From the NCBI RefSeq assembly GCF_000350225.1, contig NW_005178942.1, positions 40,393-104,392 of the forward strand: a stretch of 64,000 nucleotides of DNA, written 5' to 3'. This DNA is from Chondrus crispus. Its lineage: Eukaryota > Rhodophyta > Florideophyceae > Gigartinales > Gigartinaceae. The position numbers and the translations under genes are program-made. Positions within the stretch are counted from its first letter, which is position 1. Each line of letters starts with the position of its first letter. Below the pieces are notes generated by a model. That model was not told the origin of the DNA. It did no database searches and worked only from the letters and a program-made list of their open reading frames with translations. Below are positions 1 to 9,030 of the stretch, one piece after another.

Positions 1-48
1 CATTTTGCAAGCGCGGCGCGCCCTGCAGTTGTAACCTGCAAAAAGCAT

Positions 49-1473
49 TTAATCAGTTCGACGAGCTCCACTGCGGGCTGCACATTGAGCGGAAGCTGCA
101 TGTAATCTATCCAGAGCGCTTCTTATCGTGGAAGCGCGCACCCTGCTCCTAAACTTAGTTATGCTATTTACATTTCCTCGTGGGGCCCGTAGACATTTGA
201 GATAAGCGCGCGATTTGACGACAGCTGTACCACGGCCACCACGATCGTGCAAAGGCACAATGGAGGACTCATAAAGACTGAGTCCCCGCTCCAAATCCGC
301 ACCCTTGTCGCCAAACTGAAAAAGTATCTCGCAGAAGGCTTCTGTAAGTGCCTTGTATTTAGAATGCGCGGTCGCCCATTTGCGCAGCCGATTTTTCTCC
401 GACGTTGTATAATCTATCAAAGGCTTCTTTGTATAGATTGTCTTAAAAAAGTATGACAAAATCACGTCTGCCATACTGGGTATCCCTGTGGGAGCAGGGA
501 GCTGCTCTTGATCAACGCGCGAACGCCGCCCGCTCGAATTCCCTAGCTTTGTCTGCTGAAAATCATTTTTCACCGGCGCTGTATTGTTTCTGCGGGAGCT
601 TTGGGAGGGATCGCGGTACCCAACTTCGAGTACCGCTGCCGGCTGCACCGCCTGTCGACGGCCAGAAAACCTGGCGTTCACGGGTGGGGGGATTGGCTGT
701 CTATCGACGACCAAACGTTCTGCAAGTGGTTACGTTGAACGCGGAATTGAACGTTAGTACAGTAGTTTACATTCACAGGCACTTTTGGACGGACGCGTTC
801 AAACGCGTTCGCGTACAAGCAGCATAATAACCGACGTACCATGCGGTGTACCGACATGAAAAAAGTTATTCGTAATTGACTGCGACGGCCCTGTGCGCCA
901 TGAAAATCCACCAGCCCTTTCAATATTTGCCTGTGTGTTCAGCACAGGCCTTGACATGAAACCAAACGCGTTGCGAGTAGGAGGAATCCATATATTGCCC
1001 CCTGGTGGACTAGCCATGAATTCCAACTCGTGTTCAGCTAGCTCCGACTGACCGCCAGCCAGGCCTCTGGCACAGCACTCCAGCTTGAAAGCTGCCTCAA
1101 GAATGACTGCCGCTCGCATCATGGAGCTTTGATTGCGACGTACGTCTCTCTTGTGGTCCAGTACTTCTGCTGGAATTGCCCGTTGTTGTGCTTGTGCCGT
1201 TCGGGTTCCTACCTTTGATGCGAGAGCCTCTACAGCCGTGGCCTCCAGCAGAGCGTCAGCAGCTGCGAGCGCTGCTGAAGGTGCAGTAATTTTCGCCGCG
1301 ACTGGCTTCGTGAGAGCTTCGGGGACTGGCGCCTTATTGACTACACTCGTCGGTTCGTTGGCGGTGGTGGTCATGAAGGCGCTCTCTGCACCGGGCGCAG
1401 TGGTGCTGGCAGAGCGGGGGGCAGACAACATTGACATTGTCAATTGTTGGTTGAGGAAGCTGTCCGTGGACAT
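49..1473 (-). CDS. two-exon gene of unknown function
   Basis: I do not recognise this protein. Two minus-strand open stretches share a phase and join cleanly: exon 1 is 1473-817 (219 codons), the intron is 816-697, and exon 2 is 696-49 (216 codons with the stop), giving about 434 residues. The donor is GTACGC and the acceptor ends GATAGACAG. This donor type recurs in better-supported introns of the window, and the phase is 0. The N-terminal third is Ala/Thr/Ser/Pro rich and probably disordered. The middle has a helical, Cys-containing stretch (AAFKLECCARGLAGG). A basic region follows the junction, and the part around DVILSYFFKTIYTKKPL looks folded. No signal peptide or membrane segment is evident. 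The splice model and the ATG at 1473 are inferred from phase alone, and the 3' end may differ. Confidence 0.45.
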
Positions 1474-1732
1474 ACGGGAGGGGCGAAAGGGAAACGGCGG
1501 GTGCGTTATGGTACTGGACGGTTGGGGTTATGATGTATTTTATAGGAATTGATAGCGTTATTGTTGTAGTCATGGGCCTACGTATGCCCACGCGGCGAAT
1601 GAGAAGCGCGCGTGGCCTGCCACCCGGCCGCACGCGCCGGCGTAAACGCCGCGAGCCTGCCGCTCCGCGCTCCGCACTTCGCCCCTGGAAAACCACCCGC
1701 CTAGCTCCCCCGCACCCCGACGCGACGTTTCC

Positions 1733-2373
1733 TCATGTCAGGCCGCCCTCGTCCTGCATTTGTGTATCCCATTCGCTCTCTGCGCACGTCATACCAATGG
1801 CGTATATGGCCTTGGGTGAGACTGTAGAGCGATTTCGGTAACCCCATCTGGGCCGAGCCCAAGGCGAGTGTTGGGCTTGCGGTTGAGCAAGCCGCGGATG
1901 AGCGGTTTGAAGTCGGACGATGCTAAAGGCCCAGAGGTCAACCAACTGTCCGTACTCGCAGCCGCTGAGCATCTCCGGGGCGACGTACTCGCGCGTGCCG
2001 CAAAAGGTCTCGGACACGTTGATGGGGTTTGCCGGGGCGATGCGGAGGTTGGACGAGGGCGGCGGCTGGGGCTTCTGAGACGGGTGCTTCCCCTTGCCCA
2101 GCAGCTTGATGAGGCCCAAGTCGGCTCGGCGATGCGGACGTGGCCGTCCAGGTCAAGCAGGACGTTCTCCAGCTTCAAGTCGCGGTACACAACGAACAGT
2201 ATGTGGATGTAATCGAGGGCGAGGAGGATCTCGGCGGGGATGCGGCGGCGCGCCTCCTTAGCTTTCACTATCTTGCTTTTCCTAACGTTCGCGCCGCCCC
2301 CCGTGTGCCGCCACGCCTGTACGGCGCCCCCGCCCGCCCGCGGCAGACTGCCCCGCCGGACACGCTGCGCCAC
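1733..2373 (-). pseudogene. decayed AGC-family Ser/Thr protein kinase
   Basis: Pieces of an AGC kinase catalytic domain lie in two minus-strand frames. One frame carries AEILLALDYIH and the catalytic loop YRDLKLENVLLDLDGHVRIA. The other continues with GLIKLLGKGK and the activation-segment motif FCGTREYVAPEMLSG followed by VDLWAF. The first frame then resumes with LIRGLLNRKPNTRLG, the end of the domain. At least two frameshifts separate these parts. About 50 residues normally found between VDLWAF and the LIRGLL motif are missing, and the N lobe with the ATP-binding lysine is absent. It therefore cannot encode an active kinase and is read as a pseudogene fragment of a host gene. It lies head-to-head with a decayed carbonic anhydrase gene. 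The family assignment is good; the subfamily (S6K, PKA or PKC-like) is unresolved. Confidence 0.8.
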
Positions 2374-2596
2374 ACACGCCCCGCCCAGTACCCCGCCTTA
2401 TTCTCATCACCCAGGGAGCCCTGCCTACCGGTGATGAGAATGAGGCGGGGTCTTGCCTCCGTAGCATCCGCTCGCGGGGTAGGGGATCTTACACCTCGCC
2501 GGCAGCCGCATGCATATTTATACCCCGCCCGCCCCCTGCACTCCCCCCACACTATCTCACTCAATCCCCCGCCCGAACACGCCCAACGCCCGCACG
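2374..2596. promoter_or_regulatory. GC-rich intergenic promoter region with TATA box
   Basis: This GC-rich spacer separates two divergently oriented decayed genes. A TATA-like CATATTTATACC lies at about 2513-2523, roughly 75 bases before the ATG of the carbonic anhydrase pseudogene on the plus strand. C-rich leader sequence follows it. No clear TATA is seen towards the kinase pseudogene. Confidence 0.4.
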
Positions 2597-3050
2597 ATGA
2601 ATCTCCAGGTCTGCACGCTGCTGCTCTCGGCCCTAGTTTCCCTCGCCGCGTCGTCGTTGACGGGCGAGGTGCCGGAGGGGGATGGTGAGGGCTGTGGACG
2701 GGCCGTACAGCTACGACACGACGCGGACGAACGGGCACGGGCCGCTGTCGTCAGTGCACGAGGAGTTCTCCGCGTGCGGTGCGGGCGAGATCCGCCACCC
2801 TCAACTTTCCGGCGGCGGTCGGCGTCTCGCCGCTGGCCCCGCAGCCCAAGCTCGTGCGCGCCGAGTAAACGCTCGGCCCGGCCCCGCCAGCTGGAACTGG
2901 GCCCTCGCGTGGCACTTCCACCACCCCGGCGAGCACACCCTCATGGGCAAGCAGTTCCCGCTCGAGAGCCACACGGTGCACCAGAGCGAGGAGGTGTGCG
3001 GGAAAGAGAGGAACACGGGGTCGGTAGTGCGCTTGCGCGGCGGAGGATAG
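2597..3050 (+). pseudogene. decayed alpha-carbonic anhydrase
   Basis: The start encodes a clear signal peptide (MNLQVCTLLLSALVSLAASS), so the ancestral enzyme was secreted or targeted to the endomembrane system. After it, alpha-carbonic anhydrase features appear in different frames. YSYD with GHGPLSSVHEEFSACGAGE matches the N-terminal region. In another frame NFPAAVGVSPLAPQPKLVRAE is followed by a stop. Then WNWALAWHFHHPGEHTLMGK and FPLESHTVHQSE carry two of the zinc-ligand histidines (H-x-H) and the third-histidine region. At least three frame changes and one stop break the gene, and the C-terminal half, with the usual GSLTTPPC motif, is not found. The living enzyme interconverts CO2 and bicarbonate. 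Family identity is firm; function is lost. Confidence 0.82.
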
Positions 3051-3725
3051 CGCGGGCGCTCCGCCGGGCGTGAGATGGAGCCCGAGGTACTGCAACGGCG
3101 GAAGCAGGATGAGCTGGCGCGGGAGCCAGCGCGCGCGGACGGTGGTCAGGGTACCGGTGTTGCAGGCCATGAAGGAAGGGGAGGGGAGGCAGGGGAGCGG
3201 TAGAGCGGCAGGCGGATGACTCTACTCTGCACTTGGGTGCGTCGGGAGGCCGGGGCAAAGGCGACTCTCGGCGGATGAGGGGAGACGGGTGCGGCGGTAA
3301 GTGTAGGGCTGGGAGCGGGCGTAGCTGTCAAGACAGCAGGAGGGACCTTTTCTTGCATGGGCGGGCTCGGGCGGCGGTGGCAGGAGGCGGGACGCTGGGA
3401 GCCTGCACCATCAACGGCAGCTTGGCGCGGGCGGGCGGGCGGTCGGCGACAACGGCGGAGGGCTCAACTATGTCGTCGCGGGCTTCTGACGAGGTGGGGT
3501 GCCCTTTTATTTTGGGGGGTAAATTTATCAATACTGTACATGAGGGGTGCGCTTACAGATACAATTCTAGGGATTCATGTACCTACTAATATCATTTATT
3601 TATTTTTTGAATGCATTTTTATTCAAATTTATTTTTTGGGGGGTCGGTACTGTAGCACGAGGTGGTCTGGTATAAATTGGTTGGAAATTTACTACTGCTA
3701 CCGCCAGAAAGGTCGGGCGGGAGTG
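3051..3725. other. intergenic, no gene seen
   Basis: GC-rich up to about 3490, then AT-rich with homopolymer runs of G and T. Open frames on both strands lack recognisable motifs. A TACTGTA-type motif occurs near 3530 and 3650. Confidence 0.5.
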
Positions 3726-3730
3726 GTGGT

Positions 3731-3995
3731 TGTCGGTGAAAATGGGGGAGGCGGTTCTGGGGAGCGTGCCATTCGTGGTGAGGGTTGGCCGAGTGTCGTC
3801 CCCCATTCCCCGCAGCGCCCGTCACCCTCTCTCTTTTATTTCTACGAAATTCCTTCCAGAAGCGTCCACGCATCCGGCCCGGATTCCGCCGGGCCGTCTG
3901 CGTGCGCTTCTCTAAAATTCAAATAAAATCTCGGACTACAGAATAAAATCTCCCTCTACAGTAAAATGCAAATATTTCCCTAAAAATATCTCACA
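3731..3995 (-). repeat. 3' LTR of element 1
   Basis: A 265-bp repeat nearly identical to 10711-10975. On the element strand it begins TGTGAGATATTT and ends CACCGACA. The GTGGT duplication abuts it on the left. Confidence 0.93.
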
Positions 3996-4010
3996 TGACC
4001 CCCTCCTCAG
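3996..4010 (-). promoter_or_regulatory. polypurine tract of element 1
   Basis: On the minus strand CTGAGGAGGGGGTCA directly precedes the 3' LTR. This is where the primer for plus-strand synthesis lies in LTR elements. Confidence 0.65.
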
Positions 4011-4433
4011 GGCAGCCCACGGGGCTGCCGCTGCACGTAAATATACTGGCCCCGCTTCCTCGCGTGACCGCTCTGGCCCCCCCGGCCATCGTCTTTCCAC
4101 CTTGCCACTGAACTGCACTCTCCCTGCCTCCTCGCACCTCTCTCGCCGTCGAACTTCTAACAGTCAATTTCAAGCCGCGCTTCATCTGCGTCGCCCGAAT
4201 TCCGGTTGCCCAACGTCAGCTTCGCGTCAGCCTCGGGCCGCGTGGTCTCCGCGTCGCCCGGGACTGTGGTCGCTGACGTCAATCGTCGTCTGGGACTCAG
4301 GCCGCGTGCTCTGCGCGTCGCCTGAGGCTCCGTTTCCAGTCGTTCCCGTTTCGGGACTTCTCGGAAACGCACAGCGTCTCGAGCCGCGCACGGGAGCTCT
4401 GTGGTCCTTCGGGCGGTACTCCCTGTGCGCACT

Positions 4434-5006
4434 ATGGCTCGAACCAAGCAGACGGCGAGGGCTTCCACCGGCGGGAAGGTACCACGCCGCGCTATCGCCA
4501 CTAGGGCCGCCCGCCGTTCAGCGGGCGTGTGGCGAGAGAACGGCCAGGACGTCACCGAAAGGGCGTCTCATGGCGTGAATTGCCCCTTCATCGACTTCGA
4601 AGACCCAAGTAATGCCGAACATCTCCCTGACCTTTGGGAGCACGCGGGACGTTCCGACATCTCCGCGCTTCGGTACCAAGTAGGAGATGGTTCTTTCCGA
4701 ATCAAATATAAGGAAGTGGGCAACCGGGCGTCCGTCGTAGCGGCCGTATCTGCCGCCGGGCCCGGCTTCTCTTCGGGGCCCATGTGTTGGCCTTCGTATC
4801 GGCCCGCCTCGCTCGCAAGGCATGGTTCACCTCCGACCGCTGCTACCGGCTGGGGCTCACCGAGAGCCACAGCGACGGGACGGAGTACACCTGCTGCGAC
4901 GACCCAGAGTGGGTCGTCGAATTTGTCTGGTGCTCTGATGGCGGTAACGGCGAGGTCAAGGGTTGCCACTACGCCGTCGGAGAGGGGAATCCAGAGAAGT
5001 ACATGA
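4434..5006 (+). CDS. antisense cargo frame with histone H3 tail mimic
   Basis: This frame lies inside element 1, between the end of pol and the 3' LTR, and runs opposite to gag-pol. From the ATG at 4434 the first 30 residues copy the H3 N-terminal tail: MARTKQTARASTGGK, then VPRRAIATRAARRSAG. Against canonical H3, residues 1-8, 10-14, 16-17, 21-22, 24-26 and 28-29 match. K4 and K14 are kept. K9 is Ala, and K18, K23 and K27 are Arg. After the tail the protein bears no resemblance to the histone fold; it continues with acidic and mixed sequence (CPFIDFEDPSNAEHLPDLWEH). A possible role is a nuclear decoy or binder of H3-tail readers or writers, which is inference. A second open frame (4784-5905) overlaps it; whether the two are separate products or linked by splicing is not resolved. 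Confidence 0.75.
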   Translation: MARTKQTARASTGGKVPRRAIATRAARRSAGVWRENGQDVTERASHGVNCPFIDFEDPSNAEHLPDLWEHAGRSDISALRYQVGDGSFRIKYKEVGNRASVVAAVSAAGPGFSSGPMCWPSYRPASLARHGSPPTAATGWGSPRATATGRSTPAATTQSGSSNLSGALMAVTARSRVATTPSERGIQRST

Positions 5007-5905
5007 TACTTCTCTACACGATGACCTTCGATCGCGTGCCCTCTGCGAACGGCACTGCCCGCCGGCGCTTCAACTCTTCCTTCGGTAAGGAGTGCTCAAC
5101 GCGTATGGACGCTATTCTGGCTATCGACAATTGGTGTAGCCAGAATAGAGGGAAGAGGAAGCGAGTGAACTTTGCTATGTCACGCGACGTCTCCCCACTC
5201 GCTTCCCGGTACCTTTGCACGTCCCGGACCGTAGCGTTCCAAGACAATACCGTCTTGTGCATCCGGTCTGCGGTCTGCAACGCTATGTTCCTTGTCGTTG
5301 GTCGCGGTGCTGCTGACCGCCTATGGGTGGCGGAAGCGGCCCGAGTCGCCGCGTTCGAGCGTCAGATGGACTATTCCCCGAGCGTGCACCACTTTACGCA
5401 CATTCAGAGGGTAATCCGAGCAGATCACCACGGAACAGTTTCTCTTGATCATGTGGCCCCACCGCCGGGGGCTTTCATCCAAGGGAGATCCAGCTCCAGA
5501 CTCCCTCTGTGGCGCAGCTCTGCTGTTAGCTGGTTACTCCGTCTGCCGCGGGAGCAAGCGGGTGTCTACGTTCTTCGCATCACCGACGTTAACCATCTCC
5601 AACACGCCGTCTGCATAGACGCACGTACGGAACCGGCGCTGATCTACGATTGCGCAGAACGTTCCGCCATGCAGCTCAAGGACACTTCTCTTCGCTTGTG
5701 CTGTCCCGCCGCCGATCCGACAAAGTTCCAGTACTTCGATGATGTGCGTCTCTTGCGCCGAACAACCCGGCAGCGTAGAGACGCCAATCAGAGTCCCAGC
5801 CGGGAGAGGAAATCCAAAAAGGTTCGCCGAGAAAATCGTGGCCCCAAATCCTCCCATGGCAAGGTAATTGCCGTGCGTAGGGGTTCTTCAAGCAGCAAAC
5901 ACTGA
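4784..5905 (+). CDS. second antisense cargo frame, unknown, basic C terminus
   Basis: An open frame of 373 codons on the plus strand within element 1, antisense to gag-pol, ending about 75 bases from the pol stop, so the two are convergent. It begins inside the H3-tail frame, and the true N terminus is unknown. The middle contains GVYVLRITDVNHLQHAVCID followed by ALIYDCAE. This pattern of a small strand, His and then Asp resembles papain-like peptidase folds, but a matching catalytic Cys cannot be assigned, so the resemblance is weak. The C terminus is strongly basic (RERKSKKVRRENRGPKSSHG), a plausible nuclear localisation signal. No transmembrane segment is seen. No known family is recognised with confidence. 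Confidence 0.55.
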   Translation: MLAFVSARLARKAWFTSDRCYRLGLTESHSDGTEYTCCDDPEWVVEFVWCSDGGNGEVKGCHYAVGEGNPEKYMILLYTMTFDRVPSANGTARRRFNSSFGKECSTRMDAILAIDNWCSQNRGKRKRVNFAMSRDVSPLASRYLCTSRTVAFQDNTVLCIRSAVCNAMFLVVGRGAADRLWVAEAARVAAFERQMDYSPSVHHFTHIQRVIRADHHGTVSLDHVAPPPGAFIQGRSSSRLPLWRSSAVSWLLRLPREQAGVYVLRITDVNHLQHAVCIDARTEPALIYDCAERSAMQLKDTSLRLCCPAADPTKFQYFDDVRLLRRTTRQRRDANQSPSRERKSKKVRRENRGPKSSHGKVIAVRRGSSSSKH

Positions 5906-5982
5906 TAGTTCATGCATAAGAAACGAAATCAATCTCAATCGCCTTCAATCTAGTACATGCGAAATATTAAAATGCATCACAC

Positions 5983-8900
5983 CTACATAAGATGTGCGGG
6001 TTTCTGAATAAAAGGGATTAAACGTCTTGCATGTATCTCCCGTCGACTGTAGCGCAATCCCGGCGACACGAGTGTGTACCGCGGGTGCTTGGCTCGTACT
6101 ACCCGGCATGGGCCGTAGTACTTCGACTCCCCTAGGGGCCACTTCTGTAACCCTCCTAGGGCTGTTCCTCGGGCGACCAGAACTTGATCGTGTACGTCGA
6201 ACTGGCGTGGCGACACAACCGTCATTCTATTGCTCCTCTTTTCCAACTGTTTAGCCGCCCTCGTCGATCGGAGCGCGAGCGTCGCTAACAGTTCCAAGTT
6301 GTGCGCCTCTACGCCGCCCCACCGGATTTGGTTCATTTCGGTCTGGGGTTGCGCGGGCGGCTTTACTCCATACATCAGCTCAAACGGGGAGAACCCGTCT
6401 GACAGCCGGCGTCGGCGGTATCCGTACAGGATCTGCTTCAGCGCTGATTCCCACTTGTGGCTAGCGGCGCCCTGTCCCAACAGAGTCTTCCCAATTGAAC
6501 GCTTGATGGTCCCGACCATACGCTCCGCTTTTCCGTTGGACATAGGAGCATAGGCGAGGACCGGTTTCCATGAAATTCCCTGTTGTACCATGAAGTTCTT
6601 CAACGCTGTCGCGCTGAAACATGTTGCGTTATCTGAGACTATGGTCCGAGGGGGACCAAACGAATGGATGATCTCTTCCTCCACGAACTTGACAACTTCC
6701 GCAGACGTAGCGGTCTCGGTTGCCCAAGCCAGGGGCCAACCAGTCAGATGTTCGACCGCTATCAGGATGTAACGTTTTCCGTTCTTCGTCTTGGGAAGGG
6801 GTCCCGCAAAGTCTATCGAGAATGTCTCAAAGAGCTGAGGGACTGGTATCACTGCCTTGCTCTTGTACGTCGGGATGGGCGCAGCCTTTTGGCAGCCTTC
6901 ACATCCACGAACGTAGGCATAGATATCACCATGAACTCCCGGCCACCAGTACCTGTCAAGGACGAACTGCTTCGTAGCTGTAGCGTCCCAGTGGCCAATG
7001 TCGTCATGCAGCGACCGCAATATCTGCAGTCGAGTCCCCCGAGAAGGGATTGTTCTGATCCCATTCTTCATCCTGCGAAACAGCCTTCCGTTCCAGGCGA
7101 GGAACCGCCTGGAGTTCTTCTTGATTCTGCGCCTCTGCGCAGCATCTTGCTCGACCATCTCTTCTCCTTCGAGATAACGGTACGTGTCCCGCACATGAGG
7201 TTCCATGTCTTCCAGTATATCTCCTTTCGCAAAAGCGGCAGCACATACCAGGTCCCCCTCATCCTCCTCGCGCCTGCCATCGTCTTTTCGTAGACGCGAG
7301 AGAAAGTCAGCGGCACAATTCTTTGAGCCGGGGCGGTACAATATCTCGAATTCGTACTCCGCCAGGAAATCCATCCAACGGGCAAGTCTACCGTGGATGT
7401 CCTTCTTTTTGAACGCATACTGAAGCGCTTGGTGATCCGTAATCAACTTGAACTTTTGCGTTGAGAGCAAATACACCCGAAATTTCTTTAGCGCGAAGAT
7501 CACCGGTAATGCTTCTCTCTCACAGGTGGAGTACTTCTTCTCAGTCTCCGTCATCGTCCTGCTGGCGTATTGTATCGGGTGAACCTTCTTGTCTTCCTTC
7601 TTCTGAGCCAGAACTGCTCCCACTGCCACGTTGGATGCATCTGTCTCGACCACGAAGGGTTCGTCAAACTTCGGGAGCGCCAACAGCGGAGGAGACGTCA
7701 CCCTCTTCTTCAACTCCTGGAAGCCGGTCCGCATCTCTTCCGTAAATTCAAATTCGACTTTGGTAGAAGTAGCAGCATGCAACGATGCAGAGACTTCTGC
7801 GAACTTAGGGATGAATCGGCGGTAATACCCCGCTAGCCCAAGGAAGCTTCGTAACTCCGTCTTGGTGCGCGGCTCGGGGGTGTCCCAAATGATCGATGTC
7901 TTCTCTGGATCCACCTCAATCCCCTTCTTTCCCATGACGTGCCCCAATAGCTTGGTCTGTGATTGCGCGAAGGAACACTTCGCAAGCTTCAACTTCAATC
8001 CACTGCGAGCAATCAGCTCGAACACTTCAATTAAATGGTCAACATGGACGTCCAAGGACTTTGAAAAGATAACCACGTCATCAAGGTATACTCGGACGAA
8101 TGGCAGGTCTCTGAATACGCCATCCATCATCCTTTGAAATGTTGAAGGAGCGTTCATGAGCCCGAATGGCATTACTTCAAATTGAAAGGTCCCGTACCGA
8201 CAGACAAACGTCGTCTGTTCTTTGCACCATGAAGCCATCCGCACTTGCCAATAACCTGAGAACAAGTCCAGGGTAGTGAACACTTTGCTTCCTTCAAGGT
8301 CGTCGAATATCTCTTCCATTTTGGGCAACGGCCACTTGTCGGCCTTCATCACCCGGTTAAGCGCGCGGTAGTCAACACAGAAGCGAGGTTTCCCGTCCTT
8401 CTTCGTTGCGATGACGACCGGAAACGACCAAGGAGCTACAGAGGGGGTAATGATCCCTGCCTTCTGCATCTTCTCGATCTCCTCGCGCACTACCGCGTTG
8501 TGTCTCGGAGGGAGCCTCCGAACGGCGTGCGAAATGGGTCTGTCGTCATTTAACTCAAAAGAATGTGACACAGGGACATCTGCCGGCCTGAGGTCGTCCA
8601 AAGTCCATGCAGCTATTCCCATACTCTTGATAGAACATATTATGCGGTCGGCGTTCTCTCTGCTGATATGGCTCAGCTTAGACATGAGAAGTTCCTCCTT
8701 CTCATGTCTCTTCTCTTTCTCATCCGCCGGCTCGTACTCTGAGCCTTCCCCAGCTAGGTCCGGAAGTCCAGCACGAGGATCTTCGTCCTCAGTGACTGCT
8801 CCCGCCCAGGCAAGGTCTGGTTCAAACGGCACCCTTTCACGCAGCGAAAGGACGAAGTCTTCATCTGTGTCAGTCGAGTCAGCCGGCACGGCCCCCGAGT

Positions 8901-9018
8901 CTGAGGTGAAGTCCTCACTGTCGGTAGCGGATCCCGGCTTCTTATGGTTTTCATCCATCTCAAGACTTAGTCGAATCGTCTCCTCACCCACAGTTACTTG
9001 GACATGCTGTTGCCCCAA
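5983..9018 (-). CDS. element 1 pol: reverse transcriptase, RNase H, integrase
   Basis: An open frame of 1,011 codons on the minus strand encodes most of a Gypsy polymerase. After an acidic N-terminal linker come the reverse transcriptase motifs FCVDYRALNRVM and the YLDDVVIFS active site. The RNase H start VETDASNVAVGAVLAQ is next. The integrase zinc-binding HHCC region (HWDATATKQFVLDRYWWPG to CEGCQKA) follows, and then the DDE core (FSIDFAGPLP, IVSDNATCF, NGKAERMVG). The C terminus has the usual integrase SH3-like stretch (DQVLVARG) but no chromodomain. It converts the RNA copy to DNA and inserts it into host chromatin. The reading frame of this part looks open throughout. Confidence 0.95.
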   Translation of the reverse strand: MGQQHVQVTVGEETIRLSLEMDENHKKPGSATDSEDFTSDSGAVPADSTDTDEDFVLSLRERVPFEPDLAWAGAVTEDEDPRAGLPDLAGEGSEYEPADEKEKRHEKEELLMSKLSHISRENADRIICSIKSMGIAAWTLDDLRPADVPVSHSFELNDDRPISHAVRRLPPRHNAVVREEIEKMQKAGIITPSVAPWSFPVVIATKKDGKPRFCVDYRALNRVMKADKWPLPKMEEIFDDLEGSKVFTTLDLFSGYWQVRMASWCKEQTTFVCRYGTFQFEVMPFGLMNAPSTFQRMMDGVFRDLPFVRVYLDDVVIFSKSLDVHVDHLIEVFELIARSGLKLKLAKCSFAQSQTKLLGHVMGKKGIEVDPEKTSIIWDTPEPRTKTELRSFLGLAGYYRRFIPKFAEVSASLHAATSTKVEFEFTEEMRTGFQELKKRVTSPPLLALPKFDEPFVVETDASNVAVGAVLAQKKEDKKVHPIQYASRTMTETEKKYSTCEREALPVIFALKKFRVYLLSTQKFKLITDHQALQYAFKKKDIHGRLARWMDFLAEYEFEILYRPGSKNCAADFLSRLRKDDGRREEDEGDLVCAAAFAKGDILEDMEPHVRDTYRYLEGEEMVEQDAAQRRRIKKNSRRFLAWNGRLFRRMKNGIRTIPSRGTRLQILRSLHDDIGHWDATATKQFVLDRYWWPGVHGDIYAYVRGCEGCQKAAPIPTYKSKAVIPVPQLFETFSIDFAGPLPKTKNGKRYILIAVEHLTGWPLAWATETATSAEVVKFVEEEIIHSFGPPRTIVSDNATCFSATALKNFMVQQGISWKPVLAYAPMSNGKAERMVGTIKRSIGKTLLGQGAASHKWESALKQILYGYRRRRLSDGFSPFELMYGVKPPAQPQTEMNQIRWGGVEAHNLELLATLALRSTRAAKQLEKRSNRMTVVSPRQFDVHDQVLVARGTALGGLQKWPLGESKYYGPCRVVRAKHPRYTLVSPGLRYSRREIHARRLIPFIQKPAHLM

Positions 9019-9030
9019 GTCAATGCACGT

